From Streptomyces fodineus (GTDB lineage Bacteria > Actinomycetota > Actinomycetes > Streptomycetales > Streptomycetaceae): 64,000 nucleotides of DNA. The DNA is taken from the NCBI RefSeq assembly GCF_001735805.1, contig NZ_CP017248.1, positions 7,254,001-7,318,000 of the forward strand. Direction: 5' to 3'. Both the position numbers and the translations under genes were made by a program. Below are positions 17,727-25,785 of this stretch, piece by piece. Each line of letters starts with the position of its first letter. Position 1 is the first letter of the stretch. The notes under the pieces were generated by a model. That model saw nothing but the letters and a program-made list of their open reading frames with translations, did not search any database and was not told where the DNA came from.

Positions 17727-18456
17727 GCGCCCGGTGGCCCCGACTGCCGTTCGGACAGCCGCCGTTCGCACTCCTGTGCAAGGTCCGGGTACGCCTCGGC
17801 GATGGCGGCGTGGATCCGGCGGCGCAGCAGTTCCTCGGCCGCGGCACGTCCCGTGCTGCCGCGCAGTCCGTCCAGGAGCTCGTCGTACCGAGTCAGCCGA
17901 TGCCTCAGGTAGTCGACCTTCCACCGGTCGAGCGCACGGGATCGGCGGACTGCGCCGCCGCGGGACCGGACGCGGGCCTCCACCGTTCGCCTGCCCGCTC
18001 CGCGTCCCGCCGTTCGCGGTGCTCGACCGCCGGCTCCGCGAGCCGCTGCGCGGTCAGACGCGGCACGTCGATGGGCTCCGCCGCGATCCGCGCCAGCACT
18101 TCCCGCCGTCGCCGCAGCGCCGCCGCCCGCGCCGCGGCGGACCGGCGGGCCGCTGCCGCCGCAACGGCCCGGAACTCCTCGCCGCGCTCGGCCGCCTCGA
18201 CCCGGTCGAGGCGATACAACCGTGTCCGCGGTGCCGAGCCGAAGTGCGGGTTGCTCCGCAGCAGATCGGGCCCGCCGAGCAGTCGGCGGACCATGCCCGG
18301 TGTCCATCCCCGCGCGCGCTGCCCCGCCATCGACAGATGGGTGCGCCCCCGCGACGCGTCCGCCCGGCCCTCCGGGCACCGAGGCGCTTCCCCGTCCCGC
18401 TCCTGCCCGCTCGCTTCCCTGCCCTGGATCGTCACGACCGCCTCCCCCGTCGTCAC
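17723..18456 (-). pseudogene. Frameshifted HTH-like actinobacterial protein
   Basis: The N-terminal part reads GWTPGMVRRLLGGPDLLRSN and RLYRLDRVEAAE, resembling a MerR/excisionase-like HTH found in a widespread Streptomyces hypothetical family, followed by an Ala/Arg-rich helix. The family's C-terminal block (DRWKVDYLRHRLTRYDELL, RIHAAIAEAYPDLAQECER) is present, but in another reading frame. Removing two bases at 17935-17936 joins ADP to ALDRWKVDYL and restores 243 residues. The first frame alone stops at 17905. The downstream gene starts inside its stop codon (ATGA). A real 2-bp insertion, a programmed shift or an assembly error are all possible. Confidence 0.65.
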
Positions 18457-18459
18457 ACT

Positions 18460-18495
18460 GCGTTACGATTCCTTGATAACGCGTGCCACTGACAA
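18460..18495 (-). promoter_or_regulatory. RecA-NDp/PafBC-like promoter with overlapping inverted repeat
   Basis: On the minus strand TTGTCAGTG (18495-18487), eight bases, then TATCAA (18478-18473). This agrees with TTGTCRGTG-N8-TANNNT except for the last base. GCGTTA and TAACGC (18460-18465 and 18477-18482) form an inverted repeat over the -10 and probable start site, just ahead of the GTG at 18456. Confidence 0.55.
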
Positions 18496-18567
18496 TGGCC
18501 GTGACCAGGGACGCAGGGCAGGAGCGGGCCTCAGGCGGCGGTCGTGAACCGCCCTCGGTGGATTCGC

Positions 18568-19191
18568 TCAGGCGCGATCGCCGTCAGCTCGGCCCCTGCC
18601 TGCGGGGGGCCCCGATCCGCGTCCCTGATCCGGGGAACGCGGCGTCGGCGGGTCGATCAGGTCTCCGACCCCGGCCACCTCCTGCAAGGTGCGGGCCAGA
18701 GCCGTCAGGGTGCGCCGTACCTCGGTGATCTCGCCGCGGAGCGCTTCGGCGTGCTCCCACTCCCGCTCCCACACCACCGGATCCCGGCCCTCCGGCCGCC
18801 GGGACTCGTACGCGGTGAGCCGGGGATGCCACGACGACAGCAGCGGGCGCAGGACCCGGTTGAGGACGGTGACCGCGAGGACGCCGAAGCTGACGTGGCC
18901 GGGGGCCAGGGGCGGAGCGACGTCGGGGCCGTAGCGGCGCAGGATCTCCCGGGTGGTGTTGAAGAACGTGTACAGCGAGGACAGCGCCTCGCGCAGGAAC
19001 CCCTCGTCGCGGGCCAGTTCCTCCACCGACACCCGCGTCACCAGCTCCAGTTACAGCTCCCAGGCCGCGCTGCGCTCCGCGTCGGCGGGCTCCCAGGTGC
19101 CGGAGATCTCACCCACGAACGGAATCGTGAGCCTGGCCGTGATCTGCGAGGGACCGCTCGGTCGCCGTCGCCTGCGCTGCCTGTGTGCCAT
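18568..19191 (-). pseudogene. TIR-ATPase partner protein interrupted by an ochre codon
   Basis: From the ATG at 19191 (GGGAGG six bases upstream) the frame reads a basic N-terminus, then TIPFVGEISGTWEPADAERS. A TAA at 19053-19051 (codon 47) follows, after which the same frame continues ELVTRVSVEELARDEGFLRE to a stop at 18568. Read through, it is 207 residues. It aligns without gaps to the C-terminal domain of the divergent TIR ATPase (ERMAAFDIQVELVTRI against ERSAAWEL-stop-LELVTRV; LREALSS and SSWHPRLTAYESRRP shared). The stop falls where that protein has Gln. Translation could restart at the GTG at 19041, giving 157 residues. Confidence 0.65.
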
Positions 19192-19229
19192 GATCGCCCT
19201 CCCCGGTACCCACAGTAGGGTAAGTCGCC
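19192..19229. promoter_or_regulatory. Shared divergent promoter of the TIR locus
   Basis: Only 38 bases separate the two starts. TAGGGT (19216-19221, plus) lies eight bases before the TIR gene's GTG, suggesting a leaderless message. TACCCT (19222-19217, minus) on the other strand is a -10 candidate for the partner. The two hexamers overlap, so the two transcripts may compete. Confidence 0.4.
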
Positions 19230-21179
19230 GTGTGGGACGTCTTCCTCAGCTACAGCCGCGGTGATGTGGAGCGGATCCGTCCGCTCGTGCGCGCGCTGAG
19301 CGACGGCGGACTGAGGGTGTTCACGGACGAGACCGGCGTCGCGTCCTTCGCGGGCATCAGCGACACCATCCGGCGCGAACTGGGCCGTTCCAAGGCGCTG
19401 CTGGCGTACTACTCGGCCGCCTACCCCGAACGGGAAGCCTGCCAGTGGGAGCTGACGACGGCTTATCTCGCGGGCCTTGAGGAGGGCGATCCGCGGCGCC
19501 GGGTCATGGTCGTCAACCCGGAGCCCAGCACCGGGCACATCCACCCCGTCGAACTCCGCGACGCCCGGCACGCCTCCGCCGACGACCCCGTCGCCCTTGT
19601 GGACGACGTACGCGAGCACGTCGCACGGCTGGCCGGACCCATGACCATCCGCGAGCGCGGCGGCGGGCAGGGTCGGCACCGGGCGCCGGAACCGCACCCC
19701 GAGTTCCTGGGCCGGCTCTCCGAACTCTGGCACGTGCACTCCGCGCTGCACGCCCACGCGGCCCCCCTCACCGTCGGCCGGTCCGCCACCCGCACGGTGC
19801 AGATCCGGGGCATGGCAGGCATCGGCAAGACACTGCTCGCCCAGGAGTACGCGGTCCGCTTCGAGGCCGCCTATCCGGGCGGGGTGTACTGGCTGCGCGG
19901 ACAGGACCACGGCGAGTCGCTGCGGGCGCTCGGACTGGGTGACCGGCAGGCCCTCGTCCGTCACTTCGACAGCGGCGGCGAACCGTTCCTGTGGATCGTC
20001 GACGCCGTCGCCCCGGAACGCACGCCGCTGCGGACGATCGCGGCGATGGCGGCTCCGCACCCCCTCGGGTACACCGTCTTCACCCTGCGCGGCCGCGCCT
20101 ACGACGCCCTCGGTACCCCCGTCGACCTCGGCCCGCTGGACGACGCCCACGCGCGTGAACTCGTCGGCGGTGACATGGCGCTGGCCGAGGCGGTCGGGGG
20201 CCACCCCCTCGCCCTGTCCGTGTTGCGCCGGGCGCTCCAGGCGGGCCACCGCGCGCCCGACCTGTACGACCGGCTGCACGCGCGTGGGAGATCTCTCCTG
20301 GACACACTCGCCGGCGAGGACATCACGGCAGCCGTCGTCCACGACGTGGACACCCCGGACGCGGTGGACGTACTGCGCTGCGCGGCGGCGCTGCATCCCT
20401 TGCCGGTGACCGCCGACGACGTGGCCCGGGTGCTGGCCGCCGTCGACCGGGTGCCGGAGATCATGGCGGGCCGGCGCGCGGGCAACGGCATCGCGGAACT
20501 GCGTACGCGCAGCCTGCTGACGCCGGCCACCGACCCGGGGACCCACCGAACCGGCACCGACCGCTGGTCCCTCCACCCGGTGACCCTGCACGCCTGGCAC
20601 CAGCACGACCCCGCCCCCGCCCGCGCCGAAGCCCTGCGGCACGCGGCCCTGCGCACCCTCTGCGGCCATCGCGAGGCGGTTACGCTGGCCCTACCCGGAA
20701 GCCGTAGGGAGGCCCTCGTGTCAGCAGCCCCGAGCGAGTCGGAGCGGATGGCGGCCTTCGACATCCAGGTCGAGCTGGTCACCCGGATCGGTGTGCAGGA
20801 ACTGGCACCCGGCACGGGAAGCCTGCGCGAGGCGCTGTCGTCGCTGAAGTCACTCATCGACTTCACGCGCGGCACGCTGCACACCTACAGCATCCGCCTG
20901 GAGCAGGGGTCGCCGGCCGGGGCGACCACCGTCCAGGGCCTCGCCTACGCCCTGATCAACGACACCATCCGGCCCTTCACCACCACCTGGCACCCCAGGC
21001 TCGCCGCATACGAGGCCCGGCGCCCCGCCGACGTAGCGCCGCTCGACCACGAACTCGCCTGGCCGCAGGCGTCCGAGATGCGGACCGATCTCGCGGCGCT
21101 GCGCGAGCCGTTGCGGCGCATCGCGGAGCGACTCGCGGAAATTTCGGGAGCGGACTTCGGGATGGCTGCGGCAGGCTGA
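19230..21179 (+). CDS. TIR-STAND ATPase (candidate conflict/antiphage protein)
   Basis: A 649-residue three-part protein. Residues 1-150 are a TIR domain (DVFLSYSRGD at 3-12, TDETG, and CQWEL with the putative NADase catalytic Glu74). Residues about 165-480 are a STAND/NB-ARC-like ATPase with Walker A GMAGIGKT at 194-201, an FLWIVDAV Walker B-like strand and the LGGHPLALSVLRRAL-type GxP block (here VGGHPLALSVL). Residues about 500-640 match the divergent partner protein. TIR-STAND proteins sense an invader through the C-terminus, oligomerise and deplete NAD; that role is inferred. It starts at GTG with no clear ribosome binding site, and the nucleotidyltransferase gene follows after four bases. 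Confidence 0.85.
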   Translation: MWDVFLSYSRGDVERIRPLVRALSDGGLRVFTDETGVASFAGISDTIRRELGRSKALLAYYSAAYPEREACQWELTTAYLAGLEEGDPRRRVMVVNPEPSTGHIHPVELRDARHASADDPVALVDDVREHVARLAGPMTIRERGGGQGRHRAPEPHPEFLGRLSELWHVHSALHAHAAPLTVGRSATRTVQIRGMAGIGKTLLAQEYAVRFEAAYPGGVYWLRGQDHGESLRALGLGDRQALVRHFDSGGEPFLWIVDAVAPERTPLRTIAAMAAPHPLGYTVFTLRGRAYDALGTPVDLGPLDDAHARELVGGDMALAEAVGGHPLALSVLRRALQAGHRAPDLYDRLHARGRSLLDTLAGEDITAAVVHDVDTPDAVDVLRCAAALHPLPVTADDVARVLAAVDRVPEIMAGRRAGNGIAELRTRSLLTPATDPGTHRTGTDRWSLHPVTLHAWHQHDPAPARAEALRHAALRTLCGHREAVTLALPGSRREALVSAAPSESERMAAFDIQVELVTRIGVQELAPGTGSLREALSSLKSLIDFTRGTLHTYSIRLEQGSPAGATTVQGLAYALINDTIRPFTTTWHPRLAAYEARRPADVAPLDHELAWPQASEMRTDLAALREPLRRIAERLAEISGADFGMAAAG

Positions 21180-21183
21180 GGGC

Positions 21184-22023
21184 ATGCCCCGGTCTTCCGA
21201 AGCCGACTTCCTCGCCCGCACCGCCGACCGCCTCGCCGCCCTCCCCACCGTCCGGGCGGTCGCCCTCGGCGGCTCCCGCGCCCAGGGCACCCACCGCCCC
21301 GACAGCGACTGGGACCTGGCGATCTACTACCGCGGCGCCTTCGACCCGGACGACCTGCGGACCGTCGGCTGGGAAGGGGAGGTGTCCGGCATCGGCGACT
21401 GGGGCGGCGGAGTGTTCAACGGCGGGGCCTGGCTGACCATCGAGGGCCGCCGCGTCGACGTCCACTACCGGGACCTGGAGGTGGTCGAACACGAGCTGGC
21501 AGAGGCGGAGGAGGGCCGGTTCCGGGTGGAGCCGCTGCTCTTCCACCTGGCCGGCATCCCCACCTACCTGCTGGTGGCCGAACTGGCCGTCAACCAGGTC
21601 CTGCACGGCGAGCTGCCCCGCCCGGCACCGTACCCGGCCAAGCTACGCCTCGCCGCCGCCGGCCACTGGCACGGCACGGCCCGCGCCACCCTCGCGTATG
21701 CGAAGGCCAACCACGCGCCCCACGGCCGCCTCACGGAGACCGCCGGCGCCATCGCCACGGCCGCCGCCCAGGCCGCGCACGGCGTACTCGCGGTACGCGG
21801 CGAGTGGGTGACGAACGAGAAGCGGCTGCTGGAGAGAGCCGGGCTGCGTTCGGTCGACGCCATCCTCATGGAGGCGAGCGGTACCGACACCGACGCGCTG
21901 ACGACCGCGATCACCAGGACCGAGTCCCTCGTCGAAGCGGCGCATGCCGCCGCGGCTTCCGCCTCTCGCGACACGGCCCGCGACGTTACGCGGACAGGGC
22001 GTACCAGCCGATTGCGTTCATAA
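21184..22023 (+). CDS. Nucleotidyltransferase (pol-beta fold) domain protein
   Basis: A 279-residue protein. VALGGSRAQGTHRPDSDWDL carries the GS motif and the two Asp residues of the minimal nucleotidyltransferase active site; RRVDVHYRDLE supplies the third acidic residue. The rest is helical, like the substrate domain of aminoglycoside-type or MNT-like enzymes. It would transfer a nucleotide to a small molecule or protein. It starts four bases after the TIR ATPase stop and is surely co-transcribed, so it may be part of the same system. It may equally be a common Streptomyces housekeeping nucleotidyltransferase reached by read-through. No HEPN partner is visible. Confidence 0.85.
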   Translation: MPRSSEADFLARTADRLAALPTVRAVALGGSRAQGTHRPDSDWDLAIYYRGAFDPDDLRTVGWEGEVSGIGDWGGGVFNGGAWLTIEGRRVDVHYRDLEVVEHELAEAEEGRFRVEPLLFHLAGIPTYLLVAELAVNQVLHGELPRPAPYPAKLRLAAAGHWHGTARATLAYAKANHAPHGRLTETAGAIATAAAQAAHGVLAVRGEWVTNEKRLLERAGLRSVDAILMEASGTDTDALTTAITRTESLVEAAHAAAASASRDTARDVTRTGRTSRLRS

Positions 22024-22165
22024 AGAAACCAGCCACCCGGGCACCTTTCACCTCCCTGAAACGTGATCGTCCCGTTTGCTCGGCTAACCGGCTCTACCGT
22101 GGAGGCACGGTCCACCGGCCACCGTCGTCCGAAGGTCCACCCCGCCCTCGTACGACAGGAGCCCC

Positions 22166-24388
22166 GTGTCCCGCCCCGCCGCACCCCCCTGGCTCGCCCA
22201 TGCCCTCCGTGCCCAGCGCGGTCCCGTGCCCTGGAGTGCGGTGGTCCGGGGTGCGCTGGCCGCCGGGCCGCTGCTGCTCGCCGGTGTCGGCACGGGACGT
22301 ACCGCACCCGGCGTGCTCGCCGCCATCGGCGCCATGCTCGCCGGTATCAACGACCGGCCCGGCAGCCGGCGGGCCGCCGTCAAGCGGCTCGGGGTGCCCG
22401 CGCTGGCCGGGACGCTCGGGCTGCTCGCGGGAACGTATGCGGGACAGGGGCTGGCCGCCGTACCGCTGACCCTGGCGCTCACCGGGCTCGGGCTGATCGC
22501 CGGTGGCATCAGCGCGGTCGGGCCCGTCGCCTCCGCCGCCGGAACGCAACTGCTCGTCGGTGCCGCGATCGGCGCCGGGATGCCCGCGGCCGACAGCGGC
22601 TGGCAGCGGGCCCTCGCCTTCCTCGCCGGAGCCGGCTGGCTGCTGGTGCTGCGGCTCGCCCTGCCCACGCCCGGTTCGCTCGCCGGGGACTTCCGGTTCG
22701 ACGGGGAGCGGGCGGCGGTCGCCGCGGTGTACGACGCCATCGCCGCGCTGGTCGAGGCGGTGGGCGGGGCGCAGGCCACCGCCCGGCGGGCCGCGCTCAC
22801 CGCCGCCCTCGACCAGGCCCAGGACGCACTCGCCGGGCCCCGGCTGCGCCGGTACGCCAGTTCCGCCGCCGAGCGCCGGCTGCACGCCCAGTACGCGGCC
22901 GCCCTGCCCCTCGCCGAGGCCGCCACCGCCCTGTTCTGGGCGGGAGAACCCGTCTCGGCGCGGGCCGCGGAAGGGCCCCGCCGCCTCGCCGCCGCCGTCC
23001 GCGGCAACACCGGCGCCGGCCCGCTCCCCGCACCTCACAGGTCCGACCCCGCCCTGCGCGCCCTGGACGGCGCCCTGCTGCGCGCCGCCGAGGCCTTCGA
23101 TGGGGTCGAGGGCGCCCGGGACCGGCTGCTCACCGGGCCCCGGCGACTTGCCGCCGCCGTCCGCGGTAACCCCGGTGCCGGCCCATTGCCCGCACCTCGC
23201 AGGTCCGCCCCCGGCCTGCGGGCCCTGGACGGCGCCTTGTTGCGCGCCGCCGAGGCCTTCGATGGGGTCGAGGGCGCCCGGGACCGGCTGCTCACCGGGC
23301 CCCGGCGACTTGCCGCCGCCGTCCGCGGTAACACCGGTACCGGCCCACTGCCCGCACCTGACAGGTCCTCCGCCGTCCGCGGCAACACCGGTGCCGGCCC
23401 GCTGCCCGCACCTCGCAGGTCCGCCCCCGCCCTGCGGGCCCTGGACGGCGCCCTGTTGCGCGCCGCCGAGGCCTTCGGCCGGGTCGAGGGCGCGCGGGAC
23501 CGGCTGCTCACCAGGCCCCGGGGCGTCCGGGACGGGCTGCGGGACGCGTTCGGCACCGGCGGACGCGAGTACGGGCTGCGCGTCGCCCTCTGCTTCGGAG
23601 CCAGCGCCGCCATCGCCCAGGCGCTGCACCACACCCGCTGGTACGGCCCCCACCAGCACTGGTACTGGCTGCCCGCCACCGCCGTCTTCCTGGTCAAGCC
23701 CGATCTCGGGCCGCTGGCCTCCCGGGTGCTGTGCCGGGCCGCCGGCACCGTGCTGGGCGCCCTGGTGTTCGCCGGGCTCGCCGCGCTGCTGCCACGGCCC
23801 GCGGGGCTGATCGCGCTGGTCGCGGTCTGCGGGGCGCTCGTGCCGGTCGCCACCCGGCACTTCGCCGCACTGACGGCCGTCGTCACCGTCCTCGTCCTCG
23901 CCCTGGTCATGGCCGGCGGCGAGCCGCAGGCCTCCGTCAGCCGGATCGGCGAGACCCTGCTCGCGTGCGCACTCGTGCTGGTCGTGGGGCATCTGCCGAT
24001 GCCGGGGGAGCGCGGCGGCGCCGTACGGGCCCGGCTCGCCGCCGCCGGGAGCGCCGCGCACGCCTATCTCGTCCACGTCCTCGCCCTCGGCGAGTCCGGC
24101 GACCGCGCCGAGCGGTGGGCGCTGCGCCGGGAGGCCTACCGCACCCTCGCCGAGGCCCGTACCGCCATCGCGCTCGCCGCCGCCGAACTGCCCGCCCTCG
24201 CCCGGCACACCGCGGGCACGGACGCCGTCGCGGAAGTCCTGGAGCGACTTGTCGACACCACCACGGCCTGCGCCGTCCACCTCGACGACACGGGCCGGCT
24301 CACACCCCGGCACATCGGGCAACTGCACGACACGCTCGCCGAGTTGGAGCTGCACGGCGTCGAGGTGCCACTGCCCGCCGCCGCGTAG
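22166..24388 (+). CDS. FUSC family inner-membrane transporter with repeat-expanded linker
   Basis: A 740-residue fusaric-acid-resistance/aromatic-acid-exporter-type protein. The N-terminal half has several hydrophobic helices (about residues 25-175). The C-terminal FUSC_2-like half (about 475-630) holds another cluster, containing GPHQHWYWLPATAVFLVKPD and ALTAVVTVLVLALVM. The cytoplasmic linker carries a 54-residue unit repeated about 3.3 times (see the repeat entry), so the protein is longer than usual. It is probably a proton-driven efflux component; the substrate is unknown. GTG start with a GGA site. Confidence 0.8.
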   Translation: MSRPAAPPWLAHALRAQRGPVPWSAVVRGALAAGPLLLAGVGTGRTAPGVLAAIGAMLAGINDRPGSRRAAVKRLGVPALAGTLGLLAGTYAGQGLAAVPLTLALTGLGLIAGGISAVGPVASAAGTQLLVGAAIGAGMPAADSGWQRALAFLAGAGWLLVLRLALPTPGSLAGDFRFDGERAAVAAVYDAIAALVEAVGGAQATARRAALTAALDQAQDALAGPRLRRYASSAAERRLHAQYAAALPLAEAATALFWAGEPVSARAAEGPRRLAAAVRGNTGAGPLPAPHRSDPALRALDGALLRAAEAFDGVEGARDRLLTGPRRLAAAVRGNPGAGPLPAPRRSAPGLRALDGALLRAAEAFDGVEGARDRLLTGPRRLAAAVRGNTGTGPLPAPDRSSAVRGNTGAGPLPAPRRSAPALRALDGALLRAAEAFGRVEGARDRLLTRPRGVRDGLRDAFGTGGREYGLRVALCFGASAAIAQALHHTRWYGPHQHWYWLPATAVFLVKPDLGPLASRVLCRAAGTVLGALVFAGLAALLPRPAGLIALVAVCGALVPVATRHFAALTAVVTVLVLALVMAGGEPQASVSRIGETLLACALVLVVGHLPMPGERGGAVRARLAAAGSAAHAYLVHVLALGESGDRAERWALRREAYRTLAEARTAIALAAAELPALARHTAGTDAVAEVLERLVDTTTACAVHLDDTGRLTPRHIGQLHDTLAELELHGVEVPLPAAA
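22973..23512. repeat. 162-bp tandem repeats inside the FUSC gene
   Basis: Unit GPRRLAAAVRGNTGAGPLPA...EGARDRLLT (54 residues, 162 bp) occurs at 22973-23134 and 23135-23296. A truncated copy is at 23297-23368, and a fourth copy lacking its first seven codons is at 23369-23512. Copies differ by scattered substitutions (DGV/GRV, DPA/APG). The array stays in frame throughout. Confidence 0.9.
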
Positions 24389-24403
24389 CCGTACGGTGGG
24401 CCC

Positions 24404-25765
24404 ATGCGTGCCCGCCCCGCCGACCTGGTCATCACCGGCTGCACCGTGCTCCTCCACGAGGAGCATGACGAGGAGCAACGGATCGGCTTCCGCGAGGACG
24501 CGGCGATCGTCGTACGCGACCGGGTGATCGAGTCGGTCACCGGCGCCGCGTCCGTGCGGGAGCTGCCCGCCCGGGAGCGGATCGAGGCGCACGGGCAGGT
24601 CGCCATGCCCGGGTTGATCAACTGCCACACGCACGCCCCGATGGTGGTCCTGCGCGGCCTCGCCGAGGACCTGCCCATCGAGGAGTGGTTCAACGACGTC
24701 GTCTGGCCCGTCGAGTCCAACCTCACCGCCCGCGACGTGGAGCTGGGCGCGTGGCTCGCCTGCGCGGAGATGATCCGGGGCGGGGTGACCTGCTTCGCCG
24801 ACCACTACTTCCACATGGACGCCGTCGCCGCCGTCGTCGCCGAGTGCGGCCTGCGCGCCCACCTCGGCGAGGCCTACTTCTCCAGCCAGGGTCCCGAAGG
24901 ACGGGAGCGGTCGGCCGAGTTCGCCCTCCGCCACCGCGGCGGCGCGGACGGCCGTATCACCACCGCCCTCGCCCCGCACGCCCCCTACACCGTCACCGGC
25001 GCCGACCTCGCCGCCACCGCCGGACTCGCCCGCGCCCACGGCCTGCCCGTCCATCTCCACGCCGCCGAGAACCGCGACCAGACCGACACCAGCCTCGCCC
25101 GGCACGGCCTCACCCCCATCGAGGTCCTGGACCGCGCCGGACTCCTCGACACCGACCTGCTCATCGCCCACGGCACGGGCATCGTGGAGCGCGACCTTCC
25201 GCTGCTGGCCCGCACGGGCGGCCGTACGGCCGTGGCGACCGCGCCCCGCGGCTACCTCAGGTTCGCCTGGCCGGACACGACTCCGGTACGGGCCCTGCGC
25301 GCCGCCGGTGTCCCCGTCGGCCTCGCCACCGACGGCGCCGCCTCCAACAACTCCCTGGACGTCTGGGAGTCGATGACGCTGACCTCCCTGATCCAGAAGT
25401 CGACCGAGGGCGATCCACGCTGGCTGACCTCACGTCAGGCTCTGCACCACGCCGGCCCGCAGAGCGCCCGCGCCCTCGGCCTCGGTGACCGTGTGGGCGC
25501 CCTCGCGCCCGGCCGGCGCGCCGACATCATCCTGGTCGACCTCACCGGCCCGCACACCCAGCCCGTCCACGACCTCGCCGCCACCCTCGTCCACAGCGCG
25601 CGCTCCTCGGACGTCCGCACGACCGTCGTCGACGGCCGGGTCCTGATGCGCGACCGGCAGCTCCTGACCGTCGATGTGCCGTCCGTCGTACAGGAGTTGA
25701 AGCGACGGCTGCCCGCACTGACCGACCGGGGGCATGGACGGCGCATCCAGGAGTACGGCGGCTGA
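24404..25765 (+). CDS. Amidohydrolase (MtaD/TrzA-like deaminase)
   Basis: A 453-residue TIM-barrel amidohydrolase. Metal-binding motifs are present in order: GLINCHTHAPM (H-x-H), LPVHLHAAENRDQT, LLIAHGTGI and ATDGAASNNSLDVWE. The last, with its SNNSLD, is characteristic of the 5-methylthioadenosine/S-adenosylhomocysteine deaminase and chlorohydrolase (ATZ/TRZ) group. It probably deaminates a purine-like or aromatic amine. The exact substrate cannot be read off. The ATG follows TACGGT by six bases without a ribosome binding site, suggesting a leaderless transcript. The P450 gene follows after 20 bases. Confidence 0.85.
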   Translation: MRARPADLVITGCTVLLHEEHDEEQRIGFREDAAIVVRDRVIESVTGAASVRELPARERIEAHGQVAMPGLINCHTHAPMVVLRGLAEDLPIEEWFNDVVWPVESNLTARDVELGAWLACAEMIRGGVTCFADHYFHMDAVAAVVAECGLRAHLGEAYFSSQGPEGRERSAEFALRHRGGADGRITTALAPHAPYTVTGADLAATAGLARAHGLPVHLHAAENRDQTDTSLARHGLTPIEVLDRAGLLDTDLLIAHGTGIVERDLPLLARTGGRTAVATAPRGYLRFAWPDTTPVRALRAAGVPVGLATDGAASNNSLDVWESMTLTSLIQKSTEGDPRWLTSRQALHHAGPQSARALGLGDRVGALAPGRRADIILVDLTGPHTQPVHDLAATLVHSARSSDVRTTVVDGRVLMRDRQLLTVDVPSVVQELKRRLPALTDRGHGRRIQEYGG

Positions 25766-25785
25766 GCCCGCGTAGGCTGCGGGCC

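Noticed and set aside
22094..25171. A 1025-codon open frame on the minus strand
   Set aside because: It runs through the FUSC and amidohydrolase genes in antisense and has only low-complexity Gly/Gln-rich sequence. The plus-strand genes have clear motifs.
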